Of a stretch of 64,000 nucleotides of DNA, positions 9,247 through 17,478 are shown piece after piece. Origin of the DNA: Dyadobacter flavalbus (lineage in GTDB: Bacteria; Bacteroidota; Bacteroidia; Cytophagales; Spirosomataceae). The stretch is taken from positions 1 to 64,000 of the forward strand of contig NZ_VBSN01000073.1 in the NCBI RefSeq assembly GCF_006149045.1, in the 5' to 3' direction. A program made the translations under genes and the position numbers. Under the pieces are notes generated by a model, which did no database searches, had not been told where the DNA came from, and saw only the letters and a list, made by a program, of their open reading frames with translations. Positions within the stretch are counted from its first letter, which is position 1. The number at the start of each line of letters is the position of its first letter.

Positions 9247-11658
9247 ATGAAACTAACCGAAACAATCAACGGCCATGAGCATGATCTGCTGGTCGCTATC
9301 GAAAGATTTGAACTGGTTGCAAAAGCCACACACGATGTAATATGGGACTGGGATCTTGAAAAAAGTACCGTTTGGTGGAACGACGGTATGCACCATATCT
9401 TTGGATATGACCCCGCCCAGATCAGTACAGGACCGGATTCCTGGTTCGACAGGATCCATCCGGACGATCAGGATAAGGTCATCAGGAAAATTTACTCCGT
9501 CATTGACCAAGGCCAGGCAAACTGGTCGGATTTCTATCGATTCAGGCGCGCCGACGGCTCGTACGCCCATGTGCATGACCGGGGTTACACCATTCAGTCC
9601 AACGGCAAGCCGATCCGGATGGTCGGATCCATGATGGATATTACCGAACAGCTGAAATCCGAGCAGGCGCATAAGGAAAGTGAGGAAAACCTGAAATTCG
9701 CCATGCTGGCTGCCAATCTGGGAACATGGAACCTGGACCCGGATACCAAAATGCTGCTCTTTGACGAACGCTGTCTTGAACTGTACGGAAATCCTGCCGA
9801 TGAATTTCTGAGCTATGAAAAAGTACTCAAATACATTCATCCCGAAGACCGGGAATGGGTAATGACAGCAGTTGCAAAGGCGCTGGACCCCGAGCTGAAA
9901 AGGGATTATGACGTTCGTTACAGAACAATCGGTGCAACCGACGGGATACTGCGCTGGCTTCATTGTAAAGGAAAAGCCTATTTTAATAATTTTAACCAGC
10001 CTTACCGCTTTGCGGGTGTGAGCCGGGACATTACGGATGAAGTTGCTACCCAGCAGAAAATCCTGTGGGCAGACCAGCAGGCTGCCATGACCATAGAAGG
10101 CTCCGGTGCCGGTTCCTTTTTTATCACGCTGAATTCGGATGAAATCATCTATTCTCCGACCATGGCCCGAATACTGACAGGCACTGAAAATAAACAGATC
10201 ACGCGGGATGTATTCATAGACCACATTCATCCGGATGATGTACAGACGCGGCTGGACGCCTATGCAGAAGCAGAGCAGACCGGCGAACTCAGGTATGAGG
10301 CGCGTTTTATCTGGGACAACGGATCGGTGCACTGGATCCGGGTAATCGGAAGAAATTTTTATGACAGTGCGGGCAGAGCCATCTCGCTATCCGGCATTGT
10401 CATGGATATGACAGACCGGATCGAGTCGGAACAGAAAATCAAGACCAGTGAAGAACACCTGCGGACTTTGATCGAGCAGGCACCTGTGGCCACGACGCTT
10501 TATGTCGGAAAAGATATGATCATTGACATTCCCAACGAAGCCATGCTGAAATTATGGGGAAAGGGGAATTCCGTTATCGGAAAGCCGTTGCGCGAAGCAT
10601 TGCCCGAGCTGGAAGGACAGCCATTTCTGGGTATACTTGACAAAATTTTCCAGACTGGAGAAGCCCATTCCGAAAAAGGTGCACGCGGAGATATTGTTAT
10701 TGACGGCGTTCTGCAAACGTTCTATTACGATTATACTTACAAGCCGCTCCGGAATTCAGAAGGGGAAATTTACGCCATTCTGGACATGGCGGTGGACGTA
10801 ACAGAACAGGTAAAATCCTTGCAGGCGCTTGAAAAAAGCGAGGAACGTTACAGGCAGCTTGCCAGTGAACTGGAAAGAAGGGTCCAGCAGCGGACCGAAG
10901 AACTGCACAGGGCCAATGCAGAACTGATCAATTCCAATAATAATCTGCAACAGTTTGCCTATGCTGCCAGTCACGACATGCAGGAACCGCTAAGGAAAAT
11001 ACAGTCTTTCAGTTCCCGTCTGCAAAGCATATATACAAAGCAACTCGATGAAAACGGCGTTTTCATGCTGGGCCGCATTCAGGACGCATCCAAACGAATG
11101 TCCATGATGATTGACGACCTGCTGACTTATTCCCGGCTTACAACGCGTGAAGTCGAATTTGAAGCCGTACCGTTGGATAAAACAGTAAGCGCAGTGCTGG
11201 CCGATCTGGAAATCTCGATTCAGGAACAGGGAACTCAGGTGACGGTGGAACCCATGCCGGAAGTATGGGGAAACCGGCCGCAGCTTACACAGCTTTTACA
11301 GAATCTCATCAGCAATGCCATCAAATACAGGCAGCGCGATCAGGTTTCTGTTATTAAAATCAGCGCTCATGACGCAGATGAGTCAGAAATGGCTTCTGTT
11401 CCGAAAATACTTGCAGCACATTCCTATACCTGCCTCGAAATCAGCGACAACGGAATCGGATTTGATGAAAAATTTCTGGACCGGATCTTTCAGATGTTTC
11501 AGCGCCTGCACGGAAGAGGCGAGTTTTCAGGTTCCGGCATCGGACTGGCATTGTGCAAAAAAGTAGTTCAGAACCATTACGGTCACATCACAGCCCGAAG
11601 CGAACTCGGAAAAGGCTCCACTTTTATCGTATACCTTCCGAAACCGGACAAAAAATAA
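9247..11658 (+). CDS. Soluble multi-PAS sensor histidine kinase
   Basis: 803 residues without signal peptide or membrane segments, so a cytoplasmic sensor. Four PAS domains are visible at about 22-133 (DVIWDWDLEKSTVWWNDG), 147-263 (LGTWNLDPDTKML), 280-391 and 402-521, the first three of the PAS_3 type ending in DIT or DMT. A coiled coil rich in E/R/Q spans about 522-565. The dimerisation helix has the phytochrome-like H box SHDMQEPLR with phospho-acceptor His576. The ATPase domain shows NLISNAIKY, DNGIGFD and GSGIGLALCKKV. No response regulator is adjacent, so its partner is elsewhere. The signal is unknown. Its stop codon forms part of a bidirectional terminator shared with the convergent GNAT gene. 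Confidence 0.93.
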   Translation: MKLTETINGHEHDLLVAIERFELVAKATHDVIWDWDLEKSTVWWNDGMHHIFGYDPAQISTGPDSWFDRIHPDDQDKVIRKIYSVIDQGQANWSDFYRFRRADGSYAHVHDRGYTIQSNGKPIRMVGSMMDITEQLKSEQAHKESEENLKFAMLAANLGTWNLDPDTKMLLFDERCLELYGNPADEFLSYEKVLKYIHPEDREWVMTAVAKALDPELKRDYDVRYRTIGATDGILRWLHCKGKAYFNNFNQPYRFAGVSRDITDEVATQQKILWADQQAAMTIEGSGAGSFFITLNSDEIIYSPTMARILTGTENKQITRDVFIDHIHPDDVQTRLDAYAEAEQTGELRYEARFIWDNGSVHWIRVIGRNFYDSAGRAISLSGIVMDMTDRIESEQKIKTSEEHLRTLIEQAPVATTLYVGKDMIIDIPNEAMLKLWGKGNSVIGKPLREALPELEGQPFLGILDKIFQTGEAHSEKGARGDIVIDGVLQTFYYDYTYKPLRNSEGEIYAILDMAVDVTEQVKSLQALEKSEERYRQLASELERRVQQRTEELHRANAELINSNNNLQQFAYAASHDMQEPLRKIQSFSSRLQSIYTKQLDENGVFMLGRIQDASKRMSMMIDDLLTYSRLTTREVEFEAVPLDKTVSAVLADLEISIQEQGTQVTVEPMPEVWGNRPQLTQLLQNLISNAIKYRQRDQVSVIKISAHDADESEMASVPKILAAHSYTCLEISDNGIGFDEKFLDRIFQMFQRLHGRGEFSGSGIGLALCKKVVQNHYGHITARSELGKGSTFIVYLPKPDKK

Positions 11659-11681
11659 CCCGTTGTTTTACAAACGGGTTA
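11656..11681. terminator. Bidirectional intrinsic terminator embedding both stop codons
   Basis: A 9 bp perfect stem, TAACCCGTT at 11656-11664 paired with AACGGGTTA at 11673-11681, is flanked by A residues on the left and CTTTTT on the right. The stop TAA of the kinase (11656-11658) and the stop of the opposing GNAT gene (complement of 11679-11681) are the outer three bases of each arm. Confidence 0.82.
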
Positions 11682-11969
11682 CTTTTTCCAAACATCCTTG
11701 TACTCGTCCGGATGCCGCTTGAACTGCACATGCACGTATTCACACAAGGGAACAACCTGCAGATCATGTGTTCTGGCGTAACGGACCATTTCATCCAGCA
11801 TCTGTTTGGCCAGCCCTTTTCCTTCCATTTCGGGGACGACTTCGGTATGATAAACCGTCAGCGCACTTTCACTGAGGCCAACCACCATTTCTCCTGCTTT
11901 TTTATGGTTTTCCTCGATGTAAAAAGCCCCGCGCCTGCTAGAATCCAGATTAAATTTTACTTCACTCAT
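11679..11969 (-). CDS. GNAT-fold N-acetyltransferase, YjdJ/NATD1 type
   Basis: 96 residues when begun at the ATG at 11967-11969. A longer frame reaching 12014 exists, but its extra codons overlap the terminator of the next gene, so the shorter start is preferred. The compact GNAT domain is recognisable by AFYIEENHKKAGEMV, the beta-bulge region YHTEVVPEMEGKGLAKQML (acetyl-CoA-binding Q/R-x-x-G-x-G/A type loop) and the closing hydrophobic LQVVPLCEYVHVQFKRHPDEY. This mini-GNAT family is widespread and is thought to use acetyl-CoA, but substrates are largely unknown. It converges on the PAS kinase gene. Confidence 0.88.
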   Translation of the reverse strand: MSEVKFNLDSSRRGAFYIEENHKKAGEMVVGLSESALTVYHTEVVPEMEGKGLAKQMLDEMVRYARTHDLQVVPLCEYVHVQFKRHPDEYKDVWKK

Positions 11970-12002
11970 ATTCGATTCAATAAGTCTGTTAAAAACCTTG
12001 TA

Positions 12003-12046
12003 CAAAAAAGCCAATTGCCTGTTCCCAACCAGGAAACAGGCAATTG
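12003..12046 (-). terminator. Intrinsic terminator of the sugar isomerase-like gene
   Basis: A 12 bp perfect stem, CAATTGCCTGTT (12012-12023) with AACAGGCAATTG (12035-12046), is followed on the minus strand by GGCTTTTTTG. It lies 34 bp past the stop of the gene at 12080-12997, and fits termination of minus-strand transcription. Confidence 0.85.
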
Positions 12047-12079
12047 ACGAAAATGATTACAGACAGGCAGCATTTGTTT

Positions 12080-12997
12080 TCAGGAAATCCCTTCCGTTAC
12101 CTTCTTCATTTTGGCCAGTCCGGTCTTTGCCACTACCAGTGCATCCTGTGCATAGTAATTTTTATTAAATACCTCAAAGGACAAGATAACGGGCCTTGCA
12201 GGATTTACGAGCGTCTTCATCAGCTCTTTGAGCGGGGCCACGCCGTCTCCGGCATAAACCCGGTCGGCATCCGTAATGGCTTCGCGCGCAGGCGTTGCCG
12301 GGTAATCGTTGATGTGGAATATTTCAATCAACGGCTTGCCGACGGCTTTCACGCTTTCGCTTCCCGAACCGCCTTTGTGTAGATGATAAACGTCCATTAA
12401 CAGCCGTGCGGAAGGATGGCCGGATTCAACGGCAACGTACAGGATTTCCCCTACCCGGCTCAGGTTTTTGGAAAATCCCCAGAGTTCCAGATGCGGTACT
12501 ACGCCGGTTTTATCACCAAGTTCCAGAATCGTACGGTACCGTTCCGCCACTCTGGCCAGATCAAGCGAATCGCCGGTTGTGGCGCCCATCGGCGGAGCTG
12601 CTATGCGCGGACATCCGATCTGCGCAAGTTGTTCCATTTCCATTTTCAATTGGTCAATGGCTTTTGCCCGCGCCGTTTCGTCATCCACAATCCACGTGGC
12701 AAACCCGATCGCATCTTCCACTTTCAATCCCAGATCATCAATAATGCGTTTGGCTTCCGCAAGCGTGGCACCTGTTTTCATAAAATCCTGCAAGGTATTG
12801 ACCCAGATTTCAACAGATCCGTATCCTGCTTTGGCCGCCACTTCCAGCTCTTTTCTGAATCCCAGCTGATGCCCGCGGAGGGTACTCATGTTGAGCGCAT
12901 ATATAAATGGCTGCTCTTTGTTCCGGGTCGTTTTGGCAGGCAGTAACTCCGCACTGGAAATGGCTAAAATAGACGACAGTGCTTCTCGGCGCTTCAT
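12080..12997 (-). CDS. Sugar phosphate isomerase/epimerase-like TIM-barrel protein
   Basis: 305 residues of the xylose-isomerase-like/AP-endonuclease-2 fold (PF01261). The metal ligands expected for the fold can be placed: Glu171 in HLELWGF, Asp202 and His205 in LLMDVYHLHKGG, His228 in IFHINDYP and Glu275 in FEVFN. The N-terminus MKRREALSSILAISS resembles a shortened Tat-like leader, as in many Bacteroidota homologues, but export is uncertain. Members isomerise, epimerise, hydrate or eliminate sugar derivatives. Placement among a DUF1080 protein and a Gfo/Idh/MocA dehydrogenase suggests work on keto-sugar intermediates (inference). Single-gene unit with its own terminator. Confidence 0.86.
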   Translation of the reverse strand: MKRREALSSILAISSAELLPAKTTRNKEQPFIYALNMSTLRGHQLGFRKELEVAAKAGYGSVEIWVNTLQDFMKTGATLAEAKRIIDDLGLKVEDAIGFATWIVDDETARAKAIDQLKMEMEQLAQIGCPRIAAPPMGATTGDSLDLARVAERYRTILELGDKTGVVPHLELWGFSKNLSRVGEILYVAVESGHPSARLLMDVYHLHKGGSGSESVKAVGKPLIEIFHINDYPATPAREAITDADRVYAGDGVAPLKELMKTLVNPARPVILSFEVFNKNYYAQDALVVAKTGLAKMKKVTEGIS

Positions 12998-13106
12998 TCG
13001 TTTGATATCTGGTTGAAAGATGATTTATTTGTAAAGACGTAACCGGGAATTATTTACCGCAACATCCTGTAAATTCATTGTCAAACACTGAATAATAAAC
13101 CTTCTT

Positions 13107-13601
13107 ATGGAACTGGAAAACTACAAAGTGCCGGCACAAACGCAAATCGGACATGTGCATCTGAAAGTAGCCGACCTGGAAAGATCGCTCCATTTTTACT
13201 GCGGACTGCTGGGTTTCGAGATCATGGCGCGGTACGGAGAACAGGCCGCTTTTATATCGGCCGGCGGTTATCATCACCATATCGGACTGAATACGTGGTA
13301 CAGCAAAGGTGCTCCCGCCGCTTCCCAGTACGGCGTCGGGTTGTTTCATACGGCCATACTTTACCCCACCAGAAAGGATTTGGCCATTATTTTTGACAGG
13401 CTGCAAAAAGCCGGGTACCCGCTTTCCGGCGCCAGCGATCACGGCGTTTCCGAAGCATTGTATCTCAACGATCCGGACAATAACGGCGTGGAACTTTACT
13501 GGGACCGGCCAAAAGAAAAATGGAACTTCCTGCCCGACGGCACCGTAGAAATGTACACCAAACCCCTCAACTTCCACACCTTACTTGCCGAACTGAAATA
13601 A
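13107..13601 (+). CDS. VOC-family protein (catechol-2,3-dioxygenase/glyoxalase-like)
   Basis: 164 residues with two beta-alpha-beta-beta-beta modules. The first starts with IGHVHLKVADLERSLHFYCGLLGF, containing the expected metal-ligand His in the first strand. The second has GVGLFHTAILYPTRKDLAIIF with another candidate His, and ends NNGVELYWDRP with the Glu ligand. The order and the YWDRP ending match the CatE-like extradiol-dioxygenase subgroup of the vicinal oxygen chelate superfamily. The substrate is unknown; assignment as a true catechol dioxygenase is not safe from sequence alone. It is a lone plus-strand gene between minus-strand sugar genes. Confidence 0.86.
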   Translation: MELENYKVPAQTQIGHVHLKVADLERSLHFYCGLLGFEIMARYGEQAAFISAGGYHHHIGLNTWYSKGAPAASQYGVGLFHTAILYPTRKDLAIIFDRLQKAGYPLSGASDHGVSEALYLNDPDNNGVELYWDRPKEKWNFLPDGTVEMYTKPLNFHTLLAELK

Positions 13602-13683
13602 GTGTCCGGTTCAAATATTTTCCAATATTATAACGGGCAAAAACAAAGCCCGCCTAAAAGCCGCAAACCACATATGGATCAAT

Positions 13684-13722
13684 CCATGACGATAAGTGAC
13701 TAAAAATGACTACAAATGACAA
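13684..13722. repeat. Short A-rich tandem motif (ATGACTAMAA-type), related to the 48.5 kb array
   Basis: Three to four degenerate copies of a 10-13 base unit can be read as GTGACTAAAA, ATGACTACAA and ATGACAAATC, preceded by CATGACGATAA. The core GACTAAAAATGAC is identical to a junction found repeatedly in the 21 bp array at 48.54-48.73 kb. Located in the gap between convergent genes. Confidence 0.6.
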
Positions 13723-13768
13723 ATCACATTATGCCCATCTAATTCCCTTTATCCCAAACTGTCCAAAG

Positions 13769-14917
13769 TCAATACTTCATCAGCAACGTCAGCAGCTTGC
13801 GGTCCAGCTTGTGCCCGTGCCAGTCTTCGTAACGGACATCTTCACGCCTGGAATCCAGCACACCGAAATCTCCGGCAAATTCCCAGAGTGAAAACCCGAT
13901 TCCGTTGGAAGTCAGAATATCCAGCACATCGCCAAACCAGGCCAGAAAAACGGCATGCGGCGTTTTGTTCCAGCAGCCGCATTCGCCGCAATGCACGCCA
14001 ACGCCTTTTTGCACCAGTTCAATCCAGGGTTTGTAAAACTTTTCGAGCATGGCGCGGCTGAGGTACTGGTCACCGACCTGTCCCGGCCATTTTGGTTCCG
14101 GAATGTTTTCCGTATCCTTCATCGCCCACGGCGCCTTGTAATGTGAAATAATGCCCGGATGATACCCGCGGCAGCTCTGGGCAATGTCCAGATCGGCAAT
14201 TTCAGGAATAACGGAAGTCCCGACGTCGTTTCCGTCCGCAATGATCAGGTGCATGGGATTTTCCCTGCGTATTGCTTCCGAAGCAGCTAATGCAAGTTTC
14301 CGGTACGTTTCACCCGGCACCGATGTTCTTTTGGAATGCTGATCGTTCATATCCTCGCGCATACTCGGCTCGTTGAGCAGGTCAAAACTGATCTTTTTGG
14401 AAGAAACGTTCCTGTATCTTTTTGCCCACATGTTCCAGTGAAAACAGAATGCATCCAGTGCTTTCTGGTCGGTCCAGAGATTGTAAGGCTCGTTAAATCC
14501 TGCATTTACACAGTAACCCGGCGCCCTGTGAAGGTTCAGGCTGACGTGCATATTATACTTGTGCGCGGCAGAGACAAGCTTGTCGATGCGCTCCACAGCC
14601 TGTTCATCAATCTGATAAACTTCTTCCGGCGTAATGTTGCGGCTGCGGTCAAATTTCAGATAGGCCGGATATGCCATCGGGATTCTTACAAAATCAAATC
14701 CCCAGTCGCTCATCCATTTGAATTGCTCTTCGGTCGTAGCCTTGCGGCCTGACGAAGGATCGGGCGAGAAAAAATCGAGCAGGTTGAATCCCTTCCATTT
14801 GGGCAGCTTGTTCTTGGCCTCAGGATTCGGAAAGTTAAAAGGCGAAGTAACAGCGGCACCGGCTGCAACCATCATTCCCGTATTTTTTATAAAAGTTCTG
14901 CGCTGCATGGATTGCAC
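13769..14917 (-). CDS. GH5 family glycoside hydrolase (cellulase-like)
   Basis: 382 residues. The N-terminus MQSMQRRTFIKNTGMMVAAG carries a Tat motif (RRTFIK), so the enzyme is exported. The TIM barrel shows the GH5 signatures: FVRIPMAYPAY on strand 2-3, VSLNLHRAPG, catalytic acid/base Glu183 in DLLNEP, and nucleophile Glu312 in VHCGECGCW, followed by FSLWEFAGDFGVLD. GH5 enzymes cleave beta-1,4-linked glucans, mannans or other beta-glucosides by a retaining mechanism; the subfamily and substrate are not resolved here. Tat export is unusual for GH5 and links it to the neighbouring Tat-exported oxidoreductase and isomerase. Confidence 0.9.
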   Translation of the reverse strand: MQSMQRRTFIKNTGMMVAAGAAVTSPFNFPNPEAKNKLPKWKGFNLLDFFSPDPSSGRKATTEEQFKWMSDWGFDFVRIPMAYPAYLKFDRSRNITPEEVYQIDEQAVERIDKLVSAAHKYNMHVSLNLHRAPGYCVNAGFNEPYNLWTDQKALDAFCFHWNMWAKRYRNVSSKKISFDLLNEPSMREDMNDQHSKRTSVPGETYRKLALAASEAIRRENPMHLIIADGNDVGTSVIPEIADLDIAQSCRGYHPGIISHYKAPWAMKDTENIPEPKWPGQVGDQYLSRAMLEKFYKPWIELVQKGVGVHCGECGCWNKTPHAVFLAWFGDVLDILTSNGIGFSLWEFAGDFGVLDSRREDVRYEDWHGHKLDRKLLTLLMKY

Positions 14918-15087
14918 ATGTTTGGTTGCTGTTTTCTATAAAATACAACCGGCGCATCATTTTACTTGGCTGTAATCCGCAGTTTATGCGAACTGGCCGC
15001 TTTGATTTAAATTGTAATAAATGGAAATTCTGTATCCATGTATTTGTCTGCACGATTTTGAAGAAAACCATGCAGACAAATTGAAAT

Positions 15088-16095
15088 CTATGCACCCAAT
15101 GCCTTGCGTGCGTATTCCACACATTTTGCGGTTTCCTTCACGGCATCGGAACCGGCGGGTATTTCATATTCCAGTTCTATGGTTGCCGGGAATTTGTATT
15201 TTCTGGCACGCATGAGTTCGAGTGCCGCCGTAATTGGCGTGTCGCCTTGTCCCCAGGGCAGGTTTGCGCCGCCGTTTTCCTTTGATTTCCTGTCTTTAAC
15301 GTGCATGCTGACGATATGCTCGTGCTTGGTTTCAATCAGCGGGATCGGATCAAAGCCGGCTGCTACGTAATGCCCCATATCAAAATTCATGGCGTTGTAT
15401 TTGGACTGTCCAAGCGCCATGTCCCACCAGGTCGGCGTTTGCTGCGTATGACCGTGATAGCCGACATAAACCTTGTTTCTGGCAGCAATATCGCCAAGTC
15501 GTTTGGTCTGCGCCGGATCGGTCGGCAGTTCAATATTGGCCTGGTTTGCGCCAAGCGCTTTTGCAGCACGAAAAGCATAATCCGCCTCTATATCGGTATT
15601 GTTGACGCCCAGTGCCGACGGTTTGAACGCATAGATGCTTACGCCGGCATCGTTGTACATCTTCCGCAGCTGAACAAATTTGTCCATCGGCACTTTTGCG
15701 CGCCATTCCGCCATTTTGGCCATATGTTCTGCCTGCGCTGCTTTTTGTTCGGGTGTCAGTTCCGGGCGCTGGCCATTGGCAGCAGGCGCCATATTCGGGC
15801 GTGGCGGTGCTTCCGGCGCACCGGCAAACAGTTCGGCAGTCGGGCCCATGAGTTCAATCGCGCTGACGTTGCAGTCGATGCAGTATTTCAGAATGTCCTC
15901 GGCACTTCCCGGCAGGCTGCGCCATGAATACGTAATGGCTCCGATCTGTACGCCGTTAAACAAGGAGTTGGGCTTGCCGAGCCGTTTGATGTACGCAGGC
16001 ATTCCGAATGTCGGTACGGAAACAAGTGCAATCCCGGTTGCCGCCAATGCCGCTTTGCCCAAGAACGCACGTCTTGAAATTTCTTGACTGTTCAT
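15088..16095 (-). CDS. Tat-exported sugar isomerase/epimerase-like TIM-barrel protein
   Basis: 335 residues with an N-terminal Tat signal (SRRAFLGKAALAATGIALVS). The xylose-isomerase-like barrel carries candidate metal ligands in ANIELPTDP, NFDMGHYVAAG, VSMHVKDRK and TIELEYEIP. A low-complexity insert rich in A/P/E (about residues 90-130, APEAPPRPNMAPAANGQRPE) interrupts the barrel and probably forms an exposed loop. Homologues are common beside Gfo/Idh/MocA genes in Bacteroidota and some process 3-keto sugars. Here it stands between a GH5 enzyme and a thioredoxin-like protein on the same strand, with gaps of 170 bp and 40 bp, so cotranscription with the upstream gene (start 17260) is likely. 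Confidence 0.88.
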   Translation of the reverse strand: MNSQEISRRAFLGKAALAATGIALVSVPTFGMPAYIKRLGKPNSLFNGVQIGAITYSWRSLPGSAEDILKYCIDCNVSAIELMGPTAELFAGAPEAPPRPNMAPAANGQRPELTPEQKAAQAEHMAKMAEWRAKVPMDKFVQLRKMYNDAGVSIYAFKPSALGVNNTDIEADYAFRAAKALGANQANIELPTDPAQTKRLGDIAARNKVYVGYHGHTQQTPTWWDMALGQSKYNAMNFDMGHYVAAGFDPIPLIETKHEHIVSMHVKDRKSKENGGANLPWGQGDTPITAALELMRARKYKFPATIELEYEIPAGSDAVKETAKCVEYARKALGA

Positions 16096-16135
16096 TTTTA
16101 CAGGTTAAAAGTTTTTTACAAAACAGATTTGCAGC

Positions 16136-17260
16136 TCAGTAATATCTGCCTACATACTTATTTTCCACGATCAGTTTTTTCATTTGATGCGGATCGATCG
16201 GCCCTTGTTTGGCATAAACGATTTTACCGCCCGGCTCCACGAGCAGCGTATAAGGCAAAGCGCCCTGCCATTTCGGGTCCACGGCCTCAATCAGTTTGTA
16301 TTTGTCTTCCACACTGAAAATGTAATTCTTGTTGGAAGCAAATTTCCCCTGAAGGAATTTGAGCGCTTTAGCTTTTTTATCCGGATTATCGGCACTGATG
16401 GAAATAAATTCGAAGTCACGCTGGCGGTACATATGGTGCATGGTCATAAAATCAGGAAACTCGGTTACGCACGGCCCGCACCAGGTTGCCCACACGTTGA
16501 TCAGCCTCAGTTTGTCGGATTTGTTCTGGATCAGTTCTTTCAGCCCGGCTTCGTCAATGGATTCAAGCGTCACGGGTTCTTTGGCCCAGGCTGCCTGCTC
16601 GTCCTGCACGCCATGCTCCTTTGAAATCCATTTCATGGAACAGCCGAAGGTTTTGGTCGTGGGAACCGGAACGGGTTTTCCGGCCAACAGCGCTTCTATT
16701 GCATTTCTGGCATCCGTATTTTTAGGCGTACCCGTTGGTTTTTCCACGTCATCGATCCTTCCGTTGTACTGCAGTTTTCTGTCTTTGTCAAAAATGAAGA
16801 TATGCGGCGTGGCAACCGGGCCGTAAGCCAAAGCCGTTTTCTGATCGTCGCCGTCGAAAAGGTACGGGAAATTATAGGCCATGTCTTTTGCCCGCACTTT
16901 CATTTCTTCGTAGGTGTCGCTGAGGTCCGTATAACCAAGTTCATCCAGGCGGATCGCTTTCGGGTCGTTGGACGAAATGGCCACAACGGCCACTTTGCTC
17001 GCCTTGAAATCGGAGGTCAGTTTCTTGATCCTTTCTTCGTAAGCCTGCGCCGTAGGGCAATGGTTGCAGGTAAATACAATGGCAAGAACCGGAGAAGCGG
17101 CAAACGTTTTCAGGGTATATTTTTTACCGTCAATGCCCGTCAGGTTAAAATCCGGCGCCTGGGCTCCGATTTTCAATGTCTCCGGCTGTTCGGCCCGTGA
17201 AACATGGATGCATGCGGCGTAAACAAAAAGTACCAGAATAATTCGGCAGCAGGCGCGCAT
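16136..17260 (-). CDS. Secreted protein with two thioredoxin-like domains
   Basis: 374 residues from the ATG at 17258-17260, which gives a clear signal peptide (ACCRIILVLFVYAACIHVSRA); the frame extends further upstream without a better start. Domain 1 (about residues 25-180) is AhpC/TSA-like, starting IGAQAPDFNLTGIDGKKY, with the active-site-like FTCNHCPTAQAYEERI (CxxC). Domain 2 (about 225-374) is TlpA/ResA-like, with VWATWCGPCVTEFPDFM. Two redox-active CxxC motifs in one exported chain point to disulfide reduction or transfer in the periplasm. It lies 40 bp upstream of the Tat isomerase gene and probably shares its transcript. Confidence 0.9.
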   Translation of the reverse strand: MRACCRIILVLFVYAACIHVSRAEQPETLKIGAQAPDFNLTGIDGKKYTLKTFAASPVLAIVFTCNHCPTAQAYEERIKKLTSDFKASKVAVVAISSNDPKAIRLDELGYTDLSDTYEEMKVRAKDMAYNFPYLFDGDDQKTALAYGPVATPHIFIFDKDRKLQYNGRIDDVEKPTGTPKNTDARNAIEALLAGKPVPVPTTKTFGCSMKWISKEHGVQDEQAAWAKEPVTLESIDEAGLKELIQNKSDKLRLINVWATWCGPCVTEFPDFMTMHHMYRQRDFEFISISADNPDKKAKALKFLQGKFASNKNYIFSVEDKYKLIEAVDPKWQGALPYTLLVEPGGKIVYAKQGPIDPHQMKKLIVENKYVGRYY

Positions 17261-17360
17261 ATGTTTTATGTTTAAAATGAATATTCGTTTTTGATCAAAA
17301 GCAACTTCACTCCAAAAAAATACTGTTTTTATACCATTAATAAGATAAAATATAATCACA

Positions 17361-17389
17361 AAAAAACCGGCATTCAATCAGAATGCCGG
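17361..17389 (-). terminator. Intrinsic terminator of the WG-repeat gene
   Basis: CCGGCATTC (17367-17375) pairs with GAATGCCGG (17381-17389) around a 5-base loop. On the minus strand the stem is followed by TTTTTT (complement of 17361-17366). It lies 90 bp past the stop at 17479. Confidence 0.8.
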
Positions 17390-17478
17390 CGGCTGATGCT
17401 GTCTGAGTTCAGTTTGTTAACAAAATCAGTTTTTATCCCGCCATATGCGTGTTAAAAACATTACGATTCAAAAAGGCG

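Noticed and set aside
11970..12014. Longer GNAT start
   Set aside because: The extra codons overlap the terminator of the next gene and match no family residues.
13634..13652. Terminator after the VOC gene (CGGGC/GCCCG)
   Set aside because: The stem is only 5 bp and no T-run follows on either strand.
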